DNA of 64,000 bases, taken from Mycosphaerella arachidis (Eukaryota; Ascomycota; Dothideomycetes; Mycosphaerellales; Mycosphaerellaceae). The notes beneath the pieces were generated by a model, which saw only the letters and a list, made by a program, of their open reading frames with translations, did not search any database and was not told the origin of the DNA. Below, in pieces: positions 1-11,299 of the stretch. Position 1 is the stretch's first letter. Every line of letters begins with the position of its first letter. The position numbers were made by a program, and so were the translations under genes. The stretch spans positions 1,311,727 through 1,375,726 of the forward strand of contig LIHB01000001.1 of assembly GCA_001297265.1 (NCBI GenBank), in the 5' to 3' direction.

Positions 1-954
1 TAGGTTGGGATTGTGCGGGTTCCACCTCGTCTGGAAGGCCCAGTTCGAGCCTGCTTCAAAGTCGCTGTACCGCTCACCGGTCTTTGGGTTCCAGCAAATG
101 GTGCGGTTGTCCTTTCCGCAGGACAAAAGCAGTTCTGGGTCCTGCACGCACCACGCCAGGCCAAGCACACCCAGCTCGTGGCCCTTCAATGTCCGCTCTG
201 GCGCACTGCTGTTCCTCAAGCTCCACAGGTAGACCAGCGGATCTTGATCGTTTGGTGTAGCAGTCGCAAGCTTCGTGCTCTCTTCTGGATCCCAAGCCAC
301 GGCACTCACCGCTTTCCTGCCTTGATTGTTGAGTGTCAAGATGTCTTTCTTTTGCTTCACATCCCACACTGTGACAAAGCCACCACTGCTGCCCGTGGCC
401 AAGATGTGTGCAGTCTTTTCCTGCTTGTTCCAGTCCAAGCACTCAATGTCGTCTGCTCTCGCTGCTGAAGCTCCCAATCGGAAGGGGTTGGCCATATTGT
501 TCAGATCGTAGATGAAGATCTCCCCTTTGGCACCGACTGATGCCAGCAGGTTATGTCTCCATGGGTTCCACTGCAATGCTTTGGCGCTCCCACTGTGTTT
601 TGTCGTGCGCGAGATGAAGGCATCCGAGGCGCCATTGCGTAGCTTCTGCGCGTCCCACAGGTCGATTGAGCCATTCTCAAATGCTCCTGCAATCACACCA
701 AGCGGGTGATCATCGTCAGGCTGACTCCAGGCAATATCATTGAAGCCGGAGTCGGTGGTGATTGTGCCAGCTGGCGTCAGCTCTGCGCTGCCGTCGAGCT
801 TGTCCAGGCCCAGATCCCACAGCTCGACCTTCACTTCGCTGGAGAAATCCTCGTTGACAGCGCCGGCTCGGGTTCCTGTCACGACCAGCGGTGCGCCAGC
901 TCCCGGCGAGAACGCGAACACGGCCGTTCGTGGTATTTCTATGGGGAGCACCAT
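1..954 (-). CDS. sec31: SEC31, COPII coat outer-shell subunit (N-terminal part, runs off the left edge)
   Basis: The minus-strand frame is open from the ATG at 954-952 to position 1, giving the first 318 residues. It starts MVLPIEIPRTAVFAFSPG and carries WD40-type repeats typical of the Sec31 beta-propeller: ELWDLGLDKLDG, GAFENGSIDLWDAQKL, KALQWNPWRHNLLASVGAKG, IYDLNNMANPF, DDIECLDWNK, ATGSSGGFVTVWDVK, KAVSAVAWDPE, GLAWCVQDPELLLSCGKDNR. Sec31 forms the outer cage of COPII vesicles with Sec13 at endoplasmic reticulum exit sites and stimulates the Sar1 GTPase through Sec23. The helical domain, proline-rich region and any introns lie outside the window. No intron is needed in the visible part. 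The gene is divergent from the RRM gene at 1502, with 547 bp between start codons. The match is strong along the whole visible segment. Confidence 0.95.
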   Translation of the reverse strand, partial: MVLPIEIPRTAVFAFSPGAGAPLVVTGTRAGAVNEDFSSEVKVELWDLGLDKLDGSAELTPAGTITTDSGFNDIAWSQPDDDHPLGVIAGAFENGSIDLWDAQKLRNGASDAFISRTTKHSGSAKALQWNPWRHNLLASVGAKGEIFIYDLNNMANPFRLGASAARADDIECLDWNKQEKTAHILATGSSGGFVTVWDVKQKKDILTLNNQGRKAVSAVAWDPEESTKLATATPNDQDPLVYLWSLRNSSAPERTLKGHELGVLGLAWCVQDPELLLSCGKDNRTICWNPKTGERYSDFEAGSNWAFQTRWNPHNPNL

Positions 955-1501
955 TGCCGCGGCGGAGGAGTGGTGTCGATGGTGTCGGTAGTGGGAAAGA
1001 GGATGAGACGTCTGACTTCTAGTGGCCTCGCATCCAGGCGAGGGGTGGAGCTGGTGCAAAGAAAGGAGGAGTCCAAGGGAAGCCGCGTGATTTGGAAATG
1101 TCTATCTGTTCTCGCGGAAGGACAACGTCAACCAGCGATCAACTCAGGGTCCAACAGGTGGCATGTCTGGGCGCTACGCTACGTACATCACAACTGTACA
1201 TGTCCATTCACGACACTGGACAGCATTCGTGCCCCCGAATCACATGCAAATGATACGTTTGGAGAGTGAACCTGAAATACCTTGAGGCTGCAATCGAATC
1301 GAGTACATCATGTCTCTCGCGTGGCCGTCTTCGTGACAAGGTCAGTGCTGGCTGAGAACGCCTCCAGCTTTGGAACTGCCAGCTCGTTCTCGCACATTTT
1401 CTTCTCCGCCTCGTTCAAACCATCTGCACAGCGCACGAGACGATAACTTGTCACCAAGAACGGCAATCACTTTTGCTACTCACAATAGGACGATCAACAA
1501 C
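955..1501. other. Divergent intergenic region between sec31 and the RRM gene
   Basis: This 547-bp spacer must hold both 5' UTRs and promoters. Short open frames cross it, but none shows protein-like composition or a family match. I see no clear TATA box or repeat. Confidence 0.6.
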
Positions 1502-2074
1502 ATGGCGGACCCCGCCAGGCAAAAGTCAACAGTCTTCGTTGGAGGCCTCGACAACCAAGTCAACGAAAACACGCTGTACGATGCCTTCGTGCCTTTCGGC
1601 GAGATAGTAGAAGTGTCCTTATCAAAACCCGAACTGTAAGCAGGTCGCAGCGCATCTAGTGGGCAAGACCGCATCACTGACAACAACAACAACAGAAAGT
1701 CCAACCATGATCCACATCGAGGATTCGGCTACGTTGAATTCTCGCTAGCTGAAGACGCACGTGAAGCAATCGACAATATGGACCAGTCAGAGCTCTATGG
1801 GCGAGTGATCAAGGTCAACCAAGCGAAGCCACAGAAGACTGAAAATGAAGGTCTTGGCAGTAGGACGGCGGTCTGGGAGCAGGTAGGTCGATGGGCCATT
1901 TTGTGAAAAGTTCAAACTCTCAATACTAACGTTTGCTTCCAGGAAGGCTATGCTTCCAAGTACAACGTGGCGGATGGCGAGGATCTGAATGGCGAAACAG
2001 ACAACGACAAGCCTATGGACCCAATGCAGGGACTCGAAGGACTGGACGAAGCTGGACCGCGCGCGGCGCAATGA
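1502..2074 (+). CDS. Small RRM RNA-binding protein related to the RRM of cyclophilin E
   Basis: Three exons: 1502-1635, 1696-1882 and 1943-2074, giving 150 residues. The RRM occupies about residues 8-85, with RNP2 as TVFVGGL and RNP1 as HRGFGYVEF. A short acidic tail ends GLEGLDEAGPRAAQ. The sequence most resembles the RRM half of PPIE/Cyp33-type cyclophilins, but no isomerase domain follows, as is common for the fungal protein. A role in spliceosomal RNA binding is inferred from the family. Both introns have GT...AG ends (60 nt each), and the second has a perfect TACTAAC branch sequence at 1924-1930. The reading frame is kept across both junctions and matches the family (GAACT|A then GAGCAG|GAA). 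Confidence 0.88.
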
Positions 2075-3058
2075 CATGCATCGTGAAGTCGTTCTCGCCC
2101 GCCAAGTCCGAACTGGAGCGGGTCCGGCCAACAACAACCAACCGACACCTCAAAGCGGAATTTACCAAGCTGCGGAAACTAGTGATGGAACTTGATCACC
2201 CCTGCAGCATCATATAAGCGTCCAGACCTCACATCTTGGTCAGCGTGCTAGACAACCCTCGTCTGCCTCCAATATTCCCCTAGTCACTTCCACTTTCCCC
2301 CCGTTCGCCGCCTTCCTCCCAATAGATGCCAATCAATTTGATTGGGCCCAACACTCTATACTGCACCTCAAAACCCCTAATGACCCTATGTTTTTTAGCC
2401 GGGATTAACGTACGAGCGGCCCGCAGGGCTATTTCATCGTCCCCTAGCACTTAATAGCGAGTTACAATTTGATGATTGATTAGAATGTGATGCGAAGCTA
2501 GGGGGAAGGTGGCGAACTAAGGGCAGGGGCAGTGAGGAGGCAATATTCCGTCACTCGTCGGAACTCATCACGCACGAGACAGCCAAGAACATCTGTCATG
2601 CCCCAGGGAAGGAGGCCGAGCAACAGCATGCCCAAGCCATTGTGTACGTGCGCTGCTGGAAATTTGTCGGAAAGTCTAGAATCTGCTCCATCAGCCACGT
2701 CTACACGTGGTTGATGGTTCCTGTATCATTCACAGCAGCCCCTGATTATCCCTTTCATACATGCCTGACCGGAAGAGGTACGATGTCGTACTAGCACATT
2801 GAATACAACTCAGAACATGGCATCATCATAGATTTGCATTATACAATGAGTCGAGTTCCTGGTATGGTCGATCTCTTGCCACTCCTTTCTCTCCGTCGTC
2901 GGAATAACGCCGCCCCTTCTATGCCTACTTGCCATGCTCCATGCCAGCAAGCGCTCAAAAAACCCCATGCGCGCGGTATTGCACACCTGTCCCACAATCA
3001 TAAAGTCGTGACACCATTACAATCCTCCATCTAGTCTCCCATATCATCCCACGATTCC
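2075..3058. other. Convergent intergenic region
   Basis: These 984 bp lie between the 3' ends of the RRM gene and the Zn2Cys6 gene, so they should hold two 3' UTRs and terminators. Short frames here (about 2500-3000) are not protein-like. No repeat is seen. Confidence 0.6.
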
Positions 3059-6000
3059 TCATTGCGGCGGCGGAGGCCCCATATTCCCCAGATCCGGAAA
3101 CCCTGCATGCTGTCCATCGAAAACCGGCCCAGGCGTGAAAGACCCCAACCCAAGTCCCTCAGCCCAATCCCACTCCAGCGTCATCGGCATCTGCCACAAA
3201 TCCTGTGGTACGAAAGGTTGCTGGAACGCACCACCCGGCAACTCTGCCGTCCCTGGCGGCGCAGTAAATGGCATGTTTGAAAAGTCCATCTGCGGTGACT
3301 GGAACGTGCCGTCAGGATTCACTGGAGGAGGACCAGCGAAAGGAGCGAGCTGAGGCGGTTGAGGCGATGCGCCGCTTTGTCCGTTGTGTGCGAAATTCTG
3401 CATGTTGGCGTCGACCTGGGAGAAGGGAGCGATGTTGAAGGGGCCGGTTTGTTGTTGGGAGGGCATGTATTGTTGCTGATGGTGTTGTTGGCCGTTTGGT
3501 TGGAGGTGTTGGTTTTGGGTCTGGCGTGGCATGCTGGAGGAGCGACCTAGTTGTTTGGCGCAATACTCGGGTCCAGAGCCACCGGGCGGGCTGTGAAAGC
3601 TTGCTGGGCTGTTGCCTGGTTGACTTCCGCATTGGCTTCCGGCGATTGAGGCGCGAAGACTGGGTGTTTGGACGGGCCGTCGGTATGCAGCTTGTGTCTC
3701 GACCTGGATCTGTTCGAGGCTCTTGCCTTCTTCGAGGCCTTGGGCTACTTCGCCGCTGATACGCTCCTTCAGAGCCTTCTCTCGTTCTCGCTCGGCTTGC
3801 TTGCGCTTTCCGCGGCCACGCATTTCGCGTTCTGCTTTGTCGAGCGCCACACGAGCGATGCGTTCGAACTCGGCGCAGATAGAAAGCATTCGTCGGACGT
3901 TGCCGTTTGCTTCGGAGATGTCGCGTTCGAGCATGGTCAAGAATGATACGACGCTGCTCATGAGCTTCAGATCGGATCGTGCTCGAGCATCTTGGGGATT
4001 CTGGAGAATGTCTGCGAAAAGCGTCACCAGCGCAGACACTGGGTAGTAAAGCACAAGCCTGTCGCACGTTAGTCGTTGTCGGTTCTCATCCAAACGATTA
4101 TCTCACCAAACACAGGCGTAGTCGCCTTGTGGAATATATCGAATCAGTCCTATGCTCGTCCTCGCAGCGTTGACACACAATGCCGCGCTCATGAACACTC
4201 GTGGGTTGAGTGGTCTGGCGTTCAAGCCTCGTATCGCATAGTCACTGAGTCGGCTGGTCCAGTAGCCATGATGCACACTCATCCGATGTATCGTTGTCAA
4301 ACAGTTATAGTAAGCAAAGTGCAGCACAACAACATGCAGTATCAATGGCGTATGAGCCGCCTTGATCTCATGCTCTGGTCGGAAGTCAATCGGTATGCTA
4401 TCTTTCCATTCTTCCAGTTGGGCGTCCAGGTCGCCAATTGTGTTGAGGAGCTCGCCATCGCTCTGACGACCCGCTTTCACCGAGTACAGTTGCTTGTATA
4501 CGCGGGACTGGATCTGGGCAAAGGAGCACATGAGCCGGAATAGGTTCATGGTCTTGCTACCCTCCTTCTCCAGTGACAGCGGCACGTTTCCTACATGGTC
4601 TATCGGGTCCTCGGAAGGTAGATCCACGTTCATATCGTCATCATCTTGTGCAGGAGGCCGGCCTGATCGCAGACATAGGTCCTTGTCCATGAGGTACGCG
4701 ATCCAGAACACTCGCTTTCGCTGCTCATTTTCGACCTCGTTTAGATTAAACCCGGAACCGCGCTTATGGAGTCCTATCGAATGCGCCAAGCGTATCGCGG
4801 CCGCCACGAGAAAGAAGCTGGGTTGCGGGTTAGGGGTGCCTTGCAAGAACAAAGCCATGCCGAGCAGGGCCTGGACAGATAGCAGGTCGGTGTTCCTCAT
4901 AGTCAGCTCTGACATCACTGCCATAGCATTCTTCAGGTACGCCCATGCCACCTCGTCCTCTTCCTGGCCAACCACGTTGCTCATGACTCTGAGCCTATGT
5001 CCTATCGCAAGTGCGACGTTCAAGCTGGCCCACCAACCTGATCCATCGTATGGTTCTAGTGAGTAGTGCTTGTCCACCAGGTGCATGAATGTCGGCTCGT
5101 GGAACAGTGGGAACATGCAATTGAAGTTCTCAAAGTAGTCCTTGAGTAAGGCGTAGCACTCCTGACGACCTGGTAGAGGCTTGAAGATCCGTCTCTGGAA
5201 TAGATCGTTGAACACTTCCGGCTTCCAGTGGTCCCGTCCAGCCTTGTCTTCGACTGTGGCTGTCGCGATCATCTGCTGGAAACTGTTATCGCCTGTCTTT
5301 TCATTGACCCATTGGATGCCTTTCGGACTGAAAATGCTGAAGCCTGAGGATGAACCAATGTATCGCGTTTCGCCACAATTGTTCGCGATCAAACTGCACA
5401 TCTGATCTGCCAGCGCATCAACCTCTTTGGCATCTCGCTTGAACACATTCGGGCTTTTCGACTCCAAAGGCGATTTCTGAGCGCCATTTGCTTGTGCGAC
5501 GTTCGGACTTGCGACCCTTTGCGGCTGTGCTTCGTGCGGTGTGCCCGAATCTCTGCTTTGGCGGTTCGGGGTGGATGAATGGGTGTTTGGACTTGCAGCA
5601 TTACTTCGGTGTTGCTGTTTCTCTTGCAACTTCTTCTCTAACGTGCCGAGATCGGTCCTGCCGCCATCGTCTTCACCCAGAAGTCCAGACATCCGCAGCA
5701 GACTCTCCATTCTGCCGAGGCGATTCTCCAACCCTTCGATATACTTTGCGCCTTTCGGCGGCGCTCTCTTCTTCTCGACGTGCGTGAAGATGCACTCTGT
5801 CTTGTAATTTTCGCAATGGCTGCACTTGGGCATCTTGCCGTCGCATTTGATCTTCTTCTTCCGACACATGTCGCAGGCTCTTGCTATCCTCCTCCTCTTC
5901 GGGTCCCGATTGTCGCCGCCCTCGCCCTCGTTGTCCCCGCCGCCATGGTCGCCGTCCATGTCCTGCTCCTCATAGCTGTAGTCGATGTCCTGCGGGAACC

Positions 6001-6076
6001 AATGCGCTCCATTGCCTGCGCCGCCAATGTCGCCTTGTGCGCCGTAGCCACTGTACGACGGCTGCGGTGGGTTCAT
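3059..6076 (-). CDS. Zn2Cys6 transcription factor with fungal-specific middle homology region
   Basis: Two exons, 6076-4107 and 4058-3059, separated by a 48-nt intron; the product is 989 residues. The zinc cluster is C68-x2-C71-x6-C78-x6-C85-x2-C88-x6-C95, preceded by a basic RRR and followed by a linker with GAKYIEGLENRLGRMESLL, a probable dimerising coiled coil. The fungal_trans domain spans about residues 300-560 (YFENFNCMFPLFHEPTF, RKRVFWIAYLMDKDLCLRSG). A charged helix near the exon 2 start (AEREMRGRGKRKQ) precedes a Gln/Pro/Gly-rich tail typical of an activation region. It should be a nuclear DNA-binding regulator. The linker is not that of XlnR, AmyR, FacB or NIT4 as I know them, so no gene name is given. 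The junction codon TG|G gives W-L in a conserved helix, which supports the intron. Confidence 0.92.
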
Positions 6077-7626
6077 GGCGGGCGGTGGTTGTGATTGCGC
6101 GCTGAGTCGGTGGAGCGGGGGGCGTCGCTGGATTGCTATACCAGGCTGCCTTTATGTTGGCCAGGGGAAACCTCGAGGAGTCAAGGTATCTGTGGGCGAT
6201 GCCTGCCTGCACAAAGACTGTTCAGACAGACCCGGCGGTGGTGCCTATGGTGTGGCAGGCGGTGCAGGTGCACCGCTGCACTATTCACCGTCTGAGTGTG
6301 GGCAACAGAGGCTCCAGTGGTGAGCTGCTACTGTAGCGTGGTGTGTTGCAGCCAGCGTGCCACTCTAGGCAGTCCGACCGGGCAGCGAAATGTTAAGCTG
6401 CTTCTTCTCCAGAGTGCACTAGCACGCAGCGGCATGCTCAAGGACCAAAGTTTAATGCGTCATCGTGGTTCAGGATGCAGACAGATACAGCCAGCAGAGT
6501 CTCAATCCCGTGCAGTACAGCACACGGCGTCTCGTTCCGTAAAAGGGAATTGTCGTACGTGTCGGCGAAGGTCTGAGTGCTTGGCGGCAGGTGCAGCAAG
6601 TTTCCAATCGAGCCTCTCTCTCCGTGTACGATCATGTTGCCCTGGCCAAGCGTCTCGTACAAGTCGCATTCGCCCGAGAAAGCTTCGCGCTGCACCAGGG
6701 GTCAGGGGTCCCCCCCAGTCGTGCCCGGCGCTCCCAGCAGCGCTTGGCCAACGGGGTGCGCGGGCAGAAGAGCGATTGACGTAGCGTGATGGGAGGACGC
6801 CACGGCAGAACGTTACCGTCCGCTTCCGGTCGTTGCATGAATAAGCACGCCAATTGATTACATCTTGGCTTTGCCATCGCACGCTCAACCAGAGCATCGA
6901 TTGCGGATTTCCATCACTGCCACCCGTCTGCCGTCTGGTCCAAGTATTGTGTTGCAACGTGCTACGGCCATCTGAGACGTCCACATGCGGCGGGATCGTT
7001 GGCGAGATTGCCGTGTCCAGGTTGTTGTGCCACTTAAGGACCAGGCTGTGGGCCATCGCAGGTTTCGCACTTTCGAATTCGTCCGTGTCCGGTCGAGCAG
7101 ACGGCTCGATCTCAGCAATTCCTTTCTAATCGCCAAGGCAAGCAGCGCGGCATGAGAAAGCGCATGTGGGACGAGGTACCCTCTGGGTGAAGAAGTAGTT
7201 CACGCGACCTCCTGTCGTGGTGTTATTGATCAGGGAACATATACACAGTTTCCCAGCATCAATCTTATGTCTGCTCGCTTCTCGGATACTACGTGAGCCG
7301 GCAGACTCGTTTGCACTTGTGTCCGGAGGTGTTGCACATCCTGGTTCATGTCAACGGGCCCTATACAGTACAGACTCACGCAGCCAATGGTGTCTCTCCT
7401 GCCGGCTGCCTAAAGACATTGGTGCGCGGTGTAAGAGCCTTCTCGCAGGCGCATGGCTGACGGATCTTGAGATCGACCACGTTTTTGCCATTGCGTCGCC
7501 CCGAGGCTGTGGATGTCGCCAACTGTGAGCATCGATTGAGCGTAATTTGACCTCACCTCATGCAGTTCTGCTCGATTTGGAGGCGACTGGCAATATTTGT
7601 CATTCTGCTCACTGAATTTTGTGCCA
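6077..7626. other. Long upstream region of the Zn2Cys6 gene
   Basis: About 1.55 kb separates the start of the Zn2Cys6 gene from the remains of the SDR pseudogene. Overlapping frames on both strands (for example minus 6502-7056) have Arg/Ser-rich, low-information translations and no recognisable domain. It is probably the regulator's promoter and 5' UTR. Confidence 0.5.
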
Positions 7627-8442
7627 CTAGCGGTAACACCGACGTACATTACCATGGAGGCTAGCCTCATCACCACCACCCACAAGCCCCTCCGCAGCCT
7701 TCCCGTAGCCATCCCCAAACCTCCCATACCACCGATCAGCAACCTTCTGTCCCCTTCCAGCACTAACAACATCCCGATCCTCCCTCGACTGACTCGTAGT
7801 ACTCTCCATAAAGTCCTCCACCGACAACGCCGCGGAACTATTCTCCTTACCATCGTTCGGATCCTTCCTCTCCCTATAAAGAAAGACCCGTGCTAACAGT
7901 AGGAGGCGCAATTTCTACATCCCTCACGCTTCCGCCAGCCTGTTGAAGTTGTGTCCGCAGATTCATACTCCAAAACACCCATGCTTTCTTCCCGTTATAG
8001 CTTGGGTTGATGATCGAGATGTGGGTTTTATCCAAGGACTGTGGGGATGTTCATGATGACTGCGCCGTCCTTCTGTTTGAGATGGGGCAGGAGGCCGAGA
8101 GGTAGATGCATGGGCCCTGAGATATTGGTGGAGACTTTCTGATCCGCTTTTCGAGGAACTCTTCTGGGGTCATGTCGTTTGCGTCCAGAGGTCGTTGCAC
8201 TCCGGCATTGTGACGAGACAATCCAAATTGGGATGTTTGGATGTGACCTTCTCGGTGCAGGGTGCCATGTTTTGTATATCGCCAGTGTCGAGACCATAGT
8301 AATCTTTGAGTTTTGACTCTGTCCGGCCTGCGGTGAATACTTTGTCGTTGAGGGAGATGAAGTATTCTGGAATGGCACATCAAATGCCTCCTGTGCCGCC
8401 TGTGACGAGGGCAACGTTGGAGTCGAGAACTTTGCGAGGCAT
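7627..8442 (-). pseudogene. Decayed short-chain dehydrogenase/reductase gene
   Basis: Conserved pieces of one SDR follow each other in order on the minus strand but in different frames. The start MPRKVLDSNVALVTGG (ATG at 8442) carries the NAD-binding loop and then meets TGA at 8382-8380 where the family has a Gly. Next come VFTAGRTESKLKD and HPNLDCLV. In another frame come NAGVQRPLDANDM and PEEFLEK, then ISGPMHLPLGLLPH and KDGAVIMN. Then SIINPSYNGKKAWVFWSMN, with the Tyr-x3-Lys active site, leads to VEIAPPTVSTGLSL and a TAG. Finally GERKDPNDGKENSSAALSVEDFM and DRDVVSAG are found. At least two stops and several frameshifts separate the blocks, so no intact protein is possible. The family resembles fungal DltE-like oxidoreductases. 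The 3' end is approximate. Confidence 0.85.
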
Positions 8443-8951
8443 AGTTGTGGGAGTTTGTGCTGTGATCTGGGCAACTGTGCATGTTGGGAAAAGGAAATGC
8501 CTCGAGATGTACCCACTGTTTTCAAGCAACAACGTCGGTCTGTACCATGCATCTAGTCGCATTCGAACCGTGATGGCGAAATGTTCGAACACGACGTTCG
8601 TTGCTCGTTGAGCACGTGGCTGGCGGCAATGGAGATTGGCGAGGGCAGAGTGGCGATGGATAAAGTCTTCTTGTTGGTCTCAGTGCTGCGCTGAGCACGG
8701 ACGAGATTTTTGCAGTTGGAACTACCCGACCGTGTTGTTGAACAAACGAAATCGTATTGCAATGAGAGAGTATCTTGCTACTCCTTTGCACTATGCCAAA
8801 CGCATCTTCATCCCGGCGTCCAGTTCCTCTGTACAAATCCAACCAACGGCTACCCAATGCTACCGATGCTTTGACGATTACGAAATGCTGAACGTGACCA
8901 CATCCGCTGACCTCCAGTCTACAACGCCTGCACTGCTCACGAGAAGCTGGT
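8443..8951. other. Region between the SDR pseudogene and the NIMA kinase gene
   Basis: About 500 bp hold the old upstream region of the SDR remnant and the kinase 3' UTR. No further coding signal is recognised. Confidence 0.5.
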
Positions 8952-10836
8952 CTACCGCTTCTTGACGAAAGGACTGGGCATATCATCCCCGTGCATCAGA
9001 GGATTCCATTTCGCTGGCGACTGCGATGACAGCTCGACCAGAGTCCGTCCTCGAGGGATGCCCCTGCTAGGCGCACGATTCTCCTTCTCGGCAGCCTGGC
9101 TGAAGATGTTACGCTTGAGCGGTGGGATGACTGGTGCATTTCGGCGAGGTGAGAGATCTTGGCCAGGTGCCGCTCGTCGAGGAGATAGGCCTAGACCAAC
9201 GAATCGACCTGTTGGCATGGGGCTTGGATCTGCCATGTGCACATCCATTGGAGAGTCCTTGATCTCGTCGCGAAAGTTGCTCAGCCCCGTCGCCGTCTTC
9301 GCGCGCGAGAGTGGTTTCCTCGTTGCTCTCTTAGGCGGAGGCAGCTTTGCGGTGCGACGTGCCAGTGGTGAAATCTTGTCTTCCTCCTCTTCTGGGTCTG
9401 GGATTGGATCGTTGAGTGACAGAGCGGTCAGATCGGTATCGAGCACAGAATCCTCAAGGACGTCCGGCAGCGACGAGGCATCTGTATCTGGAATCGTACT
9501 GATAAATGTTTCGAACGATGCAGCAGCGCTCCTGCTCGGTGGCGGTGTACTTGACCGCACATGTGCTGAGCCATCTGAGCCGTTGGATGAGTTGTGGTGA
9601 CTTGATGGCAACGAGGCGAGATGGGAGTTGAGCTTCTCCTCTGCTCGCTGGTCAACAGCCTTGTTGAACTGTGTGAGTAATTCTTGCTTGTGCTTTTCTG
9701 ATGCTTCGTGGACTTTCTGATCGATAGCCAGCGTCGCCCTGGCATGCCACTCCATCTCGACCTTCTTGTTGGAGTCCCTCAACTTGGCAACTTCTGCTTG
9801 TAGTTCCTGGATTTGCTTGTGTGCGGCATTAAGCTTATTGAGTGCCGAGTCGCGCTCGGTCTGGACCTTCTCGTAGTTGCCCAGTGCTGTAGCAGTCTCC
9901 AGTCTTGTGCGGGCAACCTTGATGTTGGGTACGCTCAGCAACTGGGAGCAGTCGGGTCGCTGTCGCGGGTCGGTGCGTAGGCAGGACTGGATGGCATCGC
10001 TAAGCTCTTTACTGTACCCCAACGGCAGAGGCTTGAGGCGACCTTGCTTGATCTTCATGACGAGCTCCATGTGGGAACGAGCTTCAAAAGGCACTTGTCT
10101 CGTGGCAAGCTCGTAGATGATGCAACCAAGAGACCAGATGTCAGAGTAGTGGGAGTATCGCTCGGCAGCGCAGATCTCGGGGCTCATGTAGAAGGGAGTG
10201 CCAACATATGTGCTCGCGAAGTCGTGGGAAGCTATTATCTTCGAGAGACCGAAGTCGCCTAGCTTGACGCTGTTGTTGTCGCCGAGGAAGACTGGGAAAG
10301 TTAGTGTCGATACATGTTCATGTTGATATCCTAGTCTCACCATTCTCAGGCTTAAGATCGCGGTGCAGAATGACGGTATGGCCCTGTTTGCTCACGAGCG
10401 CCTTGCCGTCTCTTGCATTGTGCTCCTTGCCCGGTGCTGGAGGGTTCTCGCCATAGTGACATCTGTACAGCGCGTCGACCAGTTGCGCAAATATCCTCCA
10501 GATGAAGTCTTCGTCTGCATGTTGTTTCCGATCCTTCAGCTTCCGGATGTATCCTCCGAGATCGCCGTTGCCACAATATTCCATGTATAGATGGAGGTCA
10601 TGCGAGCTCTTAAGGTGCTGACGGTGGTAGTACTGCACGATGTTGGGATGTCGTAGTGATTCGAGAATCCGTAGCTCTGCGTGTAGTTGTTCCTTCTCGC
10701 GGTCCGACATGCGCGTGTACGAGATCTCCTTGCGACAGATGACCTCGCCGTCTGCCTTGCGGCGCACCTTTCGGATGACACCGAATGAGCCCTGTCCAAT
10801 CTTCTCGAGGACATCGTAATCGGAGTCTGTGGCCAT
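8952..10836 (-). CDS. nimA: NIMA-family mitotic serine/threonine kinase
   Basis: Exons 10836-10341 and 10291-8952 join across a 50-nt intron (branch ACTAAC), giving 611 residues. The kinase domain fills about residues 8-310: glycine loop GQGSFG, the lysine in VICRKEI, catalytic loop HRDLKPEN, DFG in KLGDFGLSK, activation segment ending TPFYMSPE, and DIWSLGCIIYELA. A 25-residue insert with PAPGKEHN precedes the catalytic loop, as in NIMA proteins. A coiled coil (TERDSALNKLNAAHKQIQEL) follows. The basic tail has Ser-Pro sites and a KEN box in EKENRAP, a degradation signal for APC/C. NIMA/Kin3/Fin1 kinases promote entry into mitosis. The intron falls inside the invariant Asn-Val of the catalytic loop region and the frame is restored exactly. 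The start ATG lies just before the conserved YDVLEKIG. Confidence 0.95.
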
Positions 10837-11299
10837 AATTGGTGCGTGGTGGGCACTGGATTAGTGGTGTTGGTGGTGGTGTATGTTGGATGAGGCCTGT
10901 CGCAAAAGAAGGACTAGAGGATGCTGAGCATTAAACTAGGCGCTCCCAGGCTCTTGATGAGTTAGCAGTGTGTCGTGTACATGTTGCAGAGACAAACAAG
11001 TTATTGCTGGTAGAGATGCTCTGCAGTGGAAGGCCGTCTTGATCGAGCAGTCTGTTGTTGCTTCCACGCTTACCGTTGCTAGGACGACAGTCCCGGCCTC
11101 GGCAGCGATTAGCACGCCACGGCTCGCTTCGAGTGGCGCCGGGATTTCCGACGTCATTGCCGATTCGGAATCTGGAACTCCAATGGTCTCAGTCATATGT
11201 ACATATCTGTGAAGGACCTGCTCTCCTTGCCACTCACCGGTATTGAGCACATATCAAGCTGCGAAGCGAACTGAGACGCCATACTGGACGTTTAGCAAG
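10837..11299. other. Divergent region between the NIMA kinase and ankyrin-BTB genes
   Basis: 463 bp with both promoters. Short frames here are not convincing and no motif stands out. Confidence 0.5.

Noticed and set aside
1681..1695. CAA-type microsatellite
   Set aside because: Only five repeat units, at the 3' end of an intron. Short runs like this are common and carry no clear meaning.
6502..7056. 184-codon minus frame upstream of the Zn2Cys6 gene
   Set aside because: Low-information, Arg/Ser-rich translation with overlapping frames on both strands; probably promoter DNA.
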